A stretch of 12,349 nucleotides of DNA from positions 1 to 12,349 of the forward strand of contig CALIAZ010000042.1 in the NCBI GenBank assembly GCA_938045565.1, given 5' to 3'. The notes below the pieces were generated by a model that had not been told where the DNA came from, did no database searches, and saw only the letters and a program-made list of their open reading frames with translations. Shown here piece after piece: positions 7,914 through 12,349 of this stretch. Made by a program: the position numbers and the translations under genes. This stretch comes from an uncultured Atopobium sp. Its GTDB lineage: Bacteria > Actinomycetota > Coriobacteriia > Coriobacteriales > Atopobiaceae. Position 1 is the first letter of the stretch. Every line of letters starts with the position of its first letter.

Positions 7914-9696
7914 CTAATTCCTCGCCTTCCTGATCCGCTTGAAGTGGACCTATCAGGACAATTGCAATACATACAAGTACACATAAGAATAACGTAATTA
8001 GTACAGAAACTATACTTTCAACTACCCAAAAATTGGGATTCTCCATCCAAACTGCCCACATAAAGCCACCTGAAAGCAATGAGGCGCAGACAATTTGTCC
8101 AAAAACCGCCCATCCGCGTCGTCTTTTTTGGCTTATCAGCGATCCCAAAAGAGCAGATAGAGTGCATGCTCCCAAACGAATCCAAAACGGAAGGCCTGAG
8201 GCTAGTGAGGTGTAGTCGTAGGCAAGAGGTGTTGCAGCAAAGCCAAAAGACATGCCTTTGACAAGCAGCGTTCCAAAGAGAAAGCTAAAGGCTCCTGTTA
8301 AAGCTGCAGGAAGAGGCCTCATTGTTGCAGAAACTAGTGCTGGAGCTGAAACCGGAACAGGCAACAAGGCGCCCAAGAGGCAGTTAATGCTGCTGAATTT
8401 TGAGACTCTTCCTGCAAACGCCCACCAGATAACGCTCACCATAGTTACAAGCGTTGCAAATGGAAACGAAGTGCTGGTAGGACTAATGCTTGCCAAAGCG
8501 TACACCGCGCATGCAATGACAAGCGCAGATCCTAAGGGCGTCCAAAGAGCAGCAGCTGCAGCTCCCACAAGAGAGCCAACCACTATAAACGTAAGTGATT
8601 CTGGGGCAATGAACTGGAACAATTGGACGAGAAGAACGCCGGTTACCAAGGCAGTTGTGCCACGCACGGCAGATGAGGGCAGCCAGGGGAAGCGAATTGA
8701 GAGCGGAAGATGCTTGACGTCCCACGTCTCGGTTTCCTCTTCTTCAGACTGTTCTACTAGGGCCTTGAGGCTTTTCTCGCCCTGTTTTTCGCTGCCAAGA
8801 GGAGCCACAATATCTTGGGCAAATTCTAAGACGCTTCCTTGTCTCATCGATGGTTCAGGAGAAAGTGCCTGTGTCAGAGCGGCATCTACAACAAACGGAA
8901 TCTCGGGATCCTCTTTAATCAGAGGAATCTTTGGACCTTTGTACATGCGATCAAGGGACTCTTTAGCCGTTCTACCTGCAAATACATTGGTGCCTGTTAG
9001 CGCCTGCCTCAAAACAACAGCAAGCGAGAAAATATCAGCGCGCTCGTCAACAAGCATGCCTTCAACCTGCTCAGGAGGCATGTAGCCAACCGTGCCACCT
9101 CGAGCACCGCCATAACCAGCAGCTGAGGCAAGTGTTGCCATACCAAAGTCGGCAAGTTTTACGGTGCCTTGGCGGTTAATCATGATGTTTGTTGGCTTAA
9201 TGTCTAGATGAAGCACGCCATTTTCATGGGCATACTGAAGTGCCTTTGCAAGTGAAGAAACCATGTGAGCAGCCTCAGCGTAGGTGAGATAACCGCCTTC
9301 AACACGAGCTAGAAGCTCAGACAGATTGAGACCGTCAACAAACTCCATAACCAGGTAGGCGTAGTCGCCTTCAATTTCAAAGTCGTGAACGGTCACAATG
9401 TTGGGGTGCGCTAGCAAACAGGCAGTTCTTGCCTCTGAAAGTGCCTCATCAACAGTAGAAGCAAGCACGCCAGGCGTCTCGGAAGCACCTAAAAGTGGCA
9501 TACGTTTGATAGCTACGCGCCTCTGCAAACGAGTATCCCAGCAGGTACAGACGGTACCGAAGCCTCCATTACCCCTGCGGGCAAGAACGCGATATCGATC
9601 CAGCAAAATCTCTGGCTCAGCAGCAGGAGAGGCCTGCTGAGTAGAAGACGAGTGTATATAGGTAGTTTGCGTGGTCTGTGACCGCGAGTCACTCAC
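7900..9696 (-). CDS. Polytopic membrane Ser/Thr kinase-like protein with HLD catalytic loop
   Basis: This 598-residue protein is the first gene of the operon. A 30-residue polar N-terminus precedes a kinase domain (about 32-300): glycine loop RGNGGFGTV, Lys64 of VAIK, Glu88, catalytic loop H163-L-D165-I-K-P-T-N170, DFG 183-185, and PPE (207-209) in place of APE. Leu164 replaces the usual Arg, so this is a non-RD kinase. The activation segment is Gly/Ala-rich with few phosphorylatable residues. Lys, Asp and Asn needed for phosphotransfer are all present, so activity is plausible. After an acidic linker, about 250 residues form eight or nine hydrophobic helices (about 345-585) with no PASTA or other recognised sensor, then an acidic tail. 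In position it stands in for mycobacterial PknA but at the opposite end of the operon. The GTG start is fixed by AGGAGG five nt upstream. Confidence 0.9.
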   Translation of the reverse strand: MSDSRSQTTQTTYIHSSSTQQASPAAEPEILLDRYRVLARRGNGGFGTVCTCWDTRLQRRVAIKRMPLLGASETPGVLASTVDEALSEARTACLLAHPNIVTVHDFEIEGDYAYLVMEFVDGLNLSELLARVEGGYLTYAEAAHMVSSLAKALQYAHENGVLHLDIKPTNIMINRQGTVKLADFGMATLASAAGYGGARGGTVGYMPPEQVEGMLVDERADIFSLAVVLRQALTGTNVFAGRTAKESLDRMYKGPKIPLIKEDPEIPFVVDAALTQALSPEPSMRQGSVLEFAQDIVAPLGSEKQGEKSLKALVEQSEEEETETWDVKHLPLSIRFPWLPSSAVRGTTALVTGVLLVQLFQFIAPESLTFIVVGSLVGAAAAALWTPLGSALVIACAVYALASISPTSTSFPFATLVTMVSVIWWAFAGRVSKFSSINCLLGALLPVPVSAPALVSATMRPLPAALTGAFSFLFGTLLVKGMSFGFAATPLAYDYTSLASGLPFWIRLGACTLSALLGSLISQKRRRGWAVFGQIVCASLLSGGFMWAVWMENPNFWVVESIVSVLITLFLCVLVCIAIVLIGPLQADQEGEELDELS

Positions 9697-9701
9697 GGCA
9701 A

Positions 9702-9707
9702 CCTCCT
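9702..9707 (-). promoter_or_regulatory. Strong Shine-Dalgarno site fixing a GTG start
   Basis: AGGAGG on the minus strand lies five nt before the GTG at 9694-9696. No in-frame ATG with a comparable site is seen nearby, so it decides the start of the first operon gene. Confidence 0.85.
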
Positions 9708-9778
9708 GTGTTTAAAGTGTGTTTGTCGGCCGTGACTGTCTATATTCTACCGCTGAAAAGAATTTTCTTATATATCTA

Positions 9779-9802
9779 TTGTTTTCCATTAGAAGAAAAC
9801 AA
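9779..9802. repeat. 8-bp inverted repeat between the kinase operon and tRNA-Leu
   Basis: TTGTTTTC (9779-9786) and GAAAACAA (9795-9802) are perfect inverted arms separated by 8 nt. The element lies in the AT-rich divergent region, about 80 nt from the GTG of the kinase operon, and overlaps the proposed -35 of the tRNA. It could be an operator for either side; AT-rich composition also makes chance more likely. No regulator is identified. Confidence 0.4.
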
Positions 9803-9818
9803 AATGTTGTAGTATTAT
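9789..9818 (+). promoter_or_regulatory. Candidate promoter of tRNA-Leu
   Basis: TTAGAA (9789-9794, four of six matches to TTGACA) and TATTAT (9813-9818, five of six matches to TATAAT) are 18 nt apart. The -10 box ends 10 nt before the mature tRNA. The placement suits a tRNA promoter, but the -35 is weak. Confidence 0.45.
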
Positions 9819-9828
9819 TCCCTAGCAC

Positions 9829-9915
9829 GCGGGTGTGGCGGAATTGGCAGACGCGTACGGTTCAGGTCCGTATGAACGCAAGTTCATGGGGGTTCAAGTC
9901 CCTTCGCCCGCACCA
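9829..9915 (+). tRNA. tRNA-Leu, anticodon CAG
   Basis: A complete cloverleaf of 87 nt with encoded CCA. The acceptor stem pairs GCGGGTG with CGCCCGC (one G-T wobble). The anticodon stem TACGG/CCGTA holds the loop TTCAGGT, with anticodon CAG at 9863-9865 reading the Leu codon CUG. A long variable arm (GAACGCAAGTTC) marks it as a class II tRNA, and the T loop reads GTTCAAGTC. It stands alone, 17-18 nt after its own terminator-free upstream region, and is followed by a hairpin terminator. Confidence 0.96.
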
Positions 9916-9924
9916 TTTGCATTT

Positions 9925-9949
9925 AAAAAGCCCCTTTACGGGGCTTTTT
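9925..9949. terminator. Bidirectional terminator between tRNA-Leu and a small membrane-protein gene
   Basis: AAAAAGCCCC and GGGGCTTTTT flank a 5-nt loop. The stem is GC-rich with A and T runs on both sides, so it can stop transcription in either direction. It lies 9 nt after tRNA-Leu on the plus strand and 5 nt after the stop of the minus-strand gene that begins near 10173. Confidence 0.85.
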
Positions 9950-9954
9950 GTTAC

Positions 9955-10173
9955 TTATTTGTTGTCTGCATCAAAGTCAGACCAGCCTTCTTCGTCTTCT
10001 CCAAAGAGATCCCAGTCGTCTTCAGTCTTTTTGTGGTTGAAATACATCTTTTTGGTTTTGCGCTCCAGCACAAAGGAAATAACCAAAAAGAGCAAAATTC
10101 CACCAAGTACGAGGAACAACACGCCGGTCTTATCGCCAAAAAGCCAACCAATAAAAGAGTTAATTGCGTCCAT
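9955..10173 (-). CDS. Small single-pass membrane protein with acidic C-terminus, unknown function
   Basis: I do not recognise this family. From the chosen ATG the protein has 72 residues. A short amphipathic start (MDAINSFIGWLFGDK) leads to one hydrophobic helix (about 17-36). A basic cluster (ERKTKK) then marks the cytosolic side, and a tail rich in Asp, Glu and Trp (DDWDLFGEDEEGWSDFD) ends the protein. Start choice: an ATG at 10191 would give 78 residues but has no ribosome site. The ATG at 10173 has GGAG (10181-10184) seven nt upstream and is preferred. It is convergent with tRNA-Leu, sharing its terminator, and divergent from serS. Short length leaves some doubt, but the ribosome site, terminator and clear membrane pattern support a real gene. 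Confidence 0.72.
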   Translation of the reverse strand: MDAINSFIGWLFGDKTGVLFLVLGGILLFLVISFVLERKTKKMYFNHKKTEDDWDLFGEDEEGWSDFDADNK

Positions 10174-10214
10174 AATCCAGCTCCAGAACATGTGAAGGGT
10201 TAAGAATCCAAATA

Positions 10215-10228
10215 CAAGTATATACTTG
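10215..10228. promoter_or_regulatory. 14-bp perfect palindrome in the serS / small-gene divergent region
   Basis: CAAGTATATACTTG is a perfect palindrome midway between the divergent starts of serS (10284) and the small membrane gene (10173). It contains TATACT on both strands, so it could act as a -10 region in either direction or as an operator. No convincing -35 box was found at the right distance on either strand. No T-box-type leader or anticodon-specifier hairpin is present before serS; the leader is too short. Confidence 0.45.
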
Positions 10229-10283
10229 GTAGGCTATAAGAAAAAATGCACTGCCAAAAAGTGTTGATTCAAGGAGAAGCTGC

Positions 10284-11567
10284 ATGCTTGATATCAAATT
10301 TGTGCGCGAGAACCCTGACCTCGTAGATAAGTCTTGCGAGTCCAGGCAAAATGCTCATTGGGATCGCGAGAAATTCTTTGAGCTTGATGAGGAGCGCAGG
10401 AGCGTAATCGCTGAGGTTGAGTCTCTTCAGGCAGAGCGCAACGCTGTTTCTAAGCAGATTGGCCTTCTCATGCGTGAGGGAAAGAAGGAAGCGGCTGAGG
10501 CAGCTAAAGAGCAGGTAGCAGCTAATAAAGACCGTATCGCAGAGCTTGACCAGCGTCGCGGAGAGGTTGAGGAGGAGCTCACGGCTCTTGTCGCAGCTAT
10601 TCCGAACATCCCAGACGCATCGGTTCCTTACGGTAAGGACGATTCCGATAACCCTGAGGTCCGCAAGTGGGGAGAGCCAACTCAGTTTGATTTTGAGCCA
10701 AAGGCACACTGGGATCTTGGACCTGAGCTGGGCATGATTGACTTTGATCGTGGCGTAAAGCTTGCAGGAACTCGTTTTTATTTGCTTGGCGGCATGGGCG
10801 CTCGTATGGAGCGCGCGCTTATCAACTTTATGATTGATACGCACAACCAGGCAGGATTCAAAGAGTGGTGGCCACCAGTTATTACAAATCAGGATTCCCT
10901 GTTTGGTACGGGCCAGCTCCCTAAGTTTGAAGAGGACCTCTACCACGTTCAGCCTGACCTCTACCTGATTCCAACTGCTGAGGTTCAGCTCACCAACATC
11001 CACCGTGACGAGATTCTGGATGCATCTCAGCTTCCTCTGCTTTACACCGCATTTACTCCATGCTTTCGTGAGGAGGCAGGTTCAGCTGGTCGAGATACCC
11101 GCGGCATCATTCGCGTTCACCAGTTTGACAAGGTAGAGATGGTCAAGTTTGCAAAGCCCGAGGACTCCATGAATCAGCTTGAGTCCATGGTTCAGGAAGC
11201 CGAGAAGATCCTTCAGCTTCTGGGTCTTCCTTATCACGTGGTAACTCTCTGCACTGGTGATATTGGCTTCTCTGCATGCAAGTGCTACGACATTGAGGTT
11301 TGGCTCCCAAGCTATAACGCATACAAGGAGATTTCTTCCTGCTCCAACTGCTGGGATTTCCAGGCACGTCGTGCAAATATCCGTTATAAGGATCCAGCAG
11401 AGTTCAAGGGTACCCGTCTGGTTCATACGCTTAACGGCTCTGGTCTTGCAGTTGGCCGTACTATGGCTGCAATTATGGAGAATTATCAGAATGCAGACGG
11501 CTCCGTTACCGTACCTGAGGCGCTTCGTCCTTACATGGGTGGTATTGAGGTTATTCGCCCAGAATAG
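10284..11567 (+). CDS. serS: Seryl-tRNA synthetase
   Basis: This cytosolic class II aminoacyl-tRNA synthetase attaches serine to tRNA-Ser. It is 427 residues, the usual length. The N-terminal tRNA-binding coiled coil covers about residues 30-105, rich in Glu, Lys and Ala heptads. The catalytic core carries TAEVQLTN, motif 2 (FREEAGSAGRDTRGIIRVHQF) and motif 3 (NGSGLAVGRTMAAIMENYQ), so the ATP- and serine-binding residues look intact. The ATG is preceded by AAGGAG (10271-10276) with seven nt spacing. It is a single-gene unit ending in its own terminator at 11601-11639. A tRNA-Ser gene lies less than 1 kb downstream on the other strand, probably by coincidence. Confidence 0.98.
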   Translation: MLDIKFVRENPDLVDKSCESRQNAHWDREKFFELDEERRSVIAEVESLQAERNAVSKQIGLLMREGKKEAAEAAKEQVAANKDRIAELDQRRGEVEEELTALVAAIPNIPDASVPYGKDDSDNPEVRKWGEPTQFDFEPKAHWDLGPELGMIDFDRGVKLAGTRFYLLGGMGARMERALINFMIDTHNQAGFKEWWPPVITNQDSLFGTGQLPKFEEDLYHVQPDLYLIPTAEVQLTNIHRDEILDASQLPLLYTAFTPCFREEAGSAGRDTRGIIRVHQFDKVEMVKFAKPEDSMNQLESMVQEAEKILQLLGLPYHVVTLCTGDIGFSACKCYDIEVWLPSYNAYKEISSCSNCWDFQARRANIRYKDPAEFKGTRLVHTLNGSGLAVGRTMAAIMENYQNADGSVTVPEALRPYMGGIEVIRPE

Positions 11568-11600
11568 TTTCTCTTTTTAATCAAAACTGATTCAATTCTT

Positions 11601-11639
11601 GAAATGGTCTTCTACAGAATTGTGGAGACCATTTCTTTT
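11601..11639 (+). terminator. Rho-independent terminator of serS
   Basis: A perfect 10-bp stem, GAAATGGTCT (11601-11610) with AGACCATTTC (11626-11635), is extended inward by CTAC/GTGG and followed by TTTT. It begins about 33 nt after the serS stop and separates serS from the next gene. Confidence 0.78.
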
Positions 11640-11641
11640 AG

Positions 11642-11671
11642 TGATTTATAGAACATATGTTCTATAAATCA
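11642..11671. promoter_or_regulatory. Perfect 30-bp palindromic operator with LexA-type (SOS box) core
   Basis: The half-site TGATTTATAGAACAT is followed directly by its exact reverse complement, with the centre between 11656 and 11657. The inner 12 bp, GAACATATGTTC, match the GAAC-N4-GTTC consensus known for LexA boxes in Gram-positive bacteria, including actinobacteria and Bacillus. It sits just upstream of a -10-like TATACT (11674-11679), about 40 nt before the ATG of the 106-residue gene. That is where a repressor would block transcription. The symmetry extends well beyond a LexA box, so a dedicated regulator is the alternative. Confidence 0.65.
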
Positions 11672-11679
11672 GCTATACT
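11650..11679 (+). promoter_or_regulatory. Candidate promoter of the 106-residue gene
   Basis: TATACT (11674-11679, five of six matches to TATAAT) is a good -10 box. The best -35 at 18 nt is AGAACA (11650-11655, three of six), which lies inside the palindrome. An alternative -10, TATAAA (11663-11668), also overlaps the palindrome. Either way, a bound repressor would cover the promoter. Confidence 0.45.
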
Positions 11680-11709
11680 TGTGGCTAGCAAAAGAAGAAA
11701 GAGGTAGCT

Positions 11710-12030
11710 ATGAAAGGTTTGGTAGAGGTACAAAAAGATATTGTAGTACGGCAGTTTGTGCGGGGTAGTGCAGCAGAAATTGGATTTGGTCACAAGGAGT
11801 TTTATTCAGAAATCCATATAGCGCCAGGGCAACTTGCAGCCTTAAGAAAATGGATTTCAGGCCATGGTAGGGTGGGTTTAAAAGACTTAAGTCCACAAGA
11901 ATATCTTGAGGTCATCATGGCAGAAACATGTATGGCTGAGGTAATGGATGAACTTGATGAAGCCGGTATTTCTTATCAGTATTTGTATGCAAACTCTTCC
12001 GGTGAAGTAGCTTTAAGACCAGGTAGATAA
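11710..12030 (+). CDS. Uncharacterised 106-residue protein behind a palindromic operator
   Basis: I do not recognise this family. The protein is soluble, with no signal peptide or membrane helix. It begins MKGLVEVQKDIVVRQF, has a mixed beta/alpha look in the first half, then two probable helices around 55-85. The second helix region is rich in Met, Glu and Asp (QEYLEVIMAETCMAEVMDELDEAG). The ATG has AAGAGG (11699-11704) five nt upstream, and the gene follows its own promoter and operator, so it is probably expressed and regulated alone. The coding sequence looks more AT-rich than serS. Its downstream hairpin lacks a U-run on this strand. If the SOS reading of the operator is right, it would be a DNA-damage-inducible gene; that is inference. 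Confidence 0.8.
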   Translation: MKGLVEVQKDIVVRQFVRGSAAEIGFGHKEFYSEIHIAPGQLAALRKWISGHGRVGLKDLSPQEYLEVIMAETCMAEVMDELDEAGISYQYLYANSSGEVALRPGR

Positions 12031-12037
12031 TAAAAAA

Positions 12038-12055
12038 GAGCTCCCGAAGGAGCTC
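12038..12055 (-). terminator. Terminator of tRNA-Arg
   Basis: On the minus strand a 7-bp stem, GAGCTCC with GGAGCTC, closes a stable TTCG tetraloop and is followed by TTTTTTA (12031-12037). It starts 11 nt after the tRNA CCA end. The convergent 106-residue gene ends 8 nt away; the same hairpin lacks a U-run on the plus strand but may still help stop that transcript. Confidence 0.85.
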
Positions 12056-12066
12056 CTAAGTTCAAG

Positions 12067-12143
12067 TGGTGCGGCGTATAGGATTCGAACCTATGACGCC
12101 CTGATTCGTAGTCAGGTCCTCTATCCAGCTGAGGTAACGCCGC
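12067..12143 (-). tRNA. tRNA-Arg, anticodon ACG
   Basis: A complete 77-nt cloverleaf with encoded CCA. The acceptor stem pairs GCGGCGT with ACGCCGC. The anticodon stem CCTGA/TCAGG holds the loop CTACGAA. Anticodon ACG lies at 12107-12109 and, after deamination of A34 to inosine, reads CGU, CGC and CGA. The D arm (AGCTGGATAGAG) and T loop (GTTCGAATC) are canonical. Confidence 0.97.
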
Positions 12144-12216
12144 GTGCAAGTAGATAGAATGCCATTTTCCAGTTAAAAATGCAAGACTAATCTTAGAAAA
12201 AGTTCTTTTTGGTAAG

Positions 12217-12246
12217 AAAAAAGCTCGTTGCAGAGGCGCAACGAGC
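12217..12246 (-). terminator. Terminator of tRNA-Ser
   Basis: On the minus strand a perfect 9-bp stem, GCTCGTTGC with GCAACGAGC, closes a 6-nt loop and is followed by six T (12217-12222). It starts 9 nt after the tRNA-Ser CCA end. It implies that tRNA-Ser and tRNA-Arg are separate transcripts, though no clear promoter was found for tRNA-Arg in 12144-12216. Confidence 0.88.
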
Positions 12247-12255
12247 GGAAAATTC

Positions 12256-12346
12256 TGGCGGAGAGCTGGGGATTCGAACCCCAGATGGGCTTGGGGCCCA
12301 TACTCGCTTAGCAGGCGAGCACCTTCGGCCTCTCGGTCAGCTCTCC
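12256..12346 (-). tRNA. tRNA-Ser, anticodon GCT
   Basis: A complete 91-nt class II tRNA with encoded CCA and G discriminator. The acceptor stem pairs GGAGAGC with GCTCTCC. The anticodon stem CTCGC/GCGAG holds the loop CTGCTAA, with anticodon GCT (12310-12312) reading AGC and AGU. A long variable arm (TGGGCCCCAAGCCCA) is present, and the T loop is GTTCGAATC. Its promoter would lie beyond the window edge. Confidence 0.97.
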
Positions 12347-12349
12347 AAA

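Noticed and set aside
8252..9085. 277-codon open frame on the plus strand
   Set aside because: It lies wholly antisense to the kinase gene, whose motifs (HLD, DFG, VAIK) and ribosome site show the true frame. The plus-strand translation shows no recognisable domain and looks like low-complexity Ala/Ser/Thr.
9840..10203. 122-codon open frame on the plus strand spanning tRNA-Leu and beyond
   Set aside because: It reads through a complete tRNA and a terminator hairpin and is antisense to the small membrane-protein gene, so it is not a gene.
10269..11003. 244-codon open frame on the minus strand
   Set aside because: It is antisense to serS, which has all its class II synthetase motifs. The reverse frame is Leu/Ser/Arg-rich and without a domain, as expected of a shadow.
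1..12349. Mobile elements, CRISPR arrays or phage genes
   Set aside because: No transposase, integrase, tandem repeat-spacer pattern or target-site duplication was seen. The three tRNA genes show no adjacent repeated 3' end that would suggest an attachment site.

Overview
The window looks like a mid-GC, Gram-positive actinobacterial chromosome. The strongest clue is one long minus-strand operon carrying the actinobacterial cell-wall signalling set: Ser/Thr kinases, two FHA proteins, a PP2C phosphatase, a SEDS polymerase, a class B PBP and PknB with PASTA repeats. In mycobacteria the order is fhaA-fhaB-pstP-rodA-pbpA-pknA-pknB. The moderate GC, the SEDS-PBP fusion and the tRNA/serS surroundings suggest a Coriobacteriia member, perhaps an Atopobium/Lancefieldella relative. 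That placement is inference from gene content only.

Layout. Positions 1-215 hold the 3' trailer of the operon with a rho-independent terminator. From 9696 down to 216 on the minus strand lie, in transcription order: a polytopic membrane kinase with an HLD catalytic loop; FhaA; FhaB; a membrane-anchored PP2C phosphatase; a single 954-residue protein joining a RodA/FtsW-type SEDS glycosyltransferase to a PbpA-like transpeptidase; and a classic PknB with four PASTA repeats. The first five genes overlap or are 2-7 nt apart; pknB follows after about 100 nt. At 9829-9915 a tRNA-Leu(CAG) runs on the plus strand. It is followed by a hairpin that also ends a convergent small membrane-protein gene. Next is serS on the plus strand. 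A terminator and a perfect 30-bp palindrome with a LexA-type core precede an unrecognised 106-residue gene. The window closes with tRNA-Arg(ACG) and tRNA-Ser(GCT) on the minus strand, each with its own terminator.

How it fits together. PknB would sense muropeptide or lipid II-like ligands outside the cell through its PASTA repeats and phosphorylate cytosolic targets. FhaA and FhaB read phosphothreonine, PP2C resets the system, and the SEDS-PBP fusion polymerises and crosslinks peptidoglycan. The extra kinase at the head of the operon, with its HLD loop and multi-pass C-terminal region, is the least ordinary member. The most interesting features are the fusion enzyme, this kinase, and the palindrome-controlled orphan gene.
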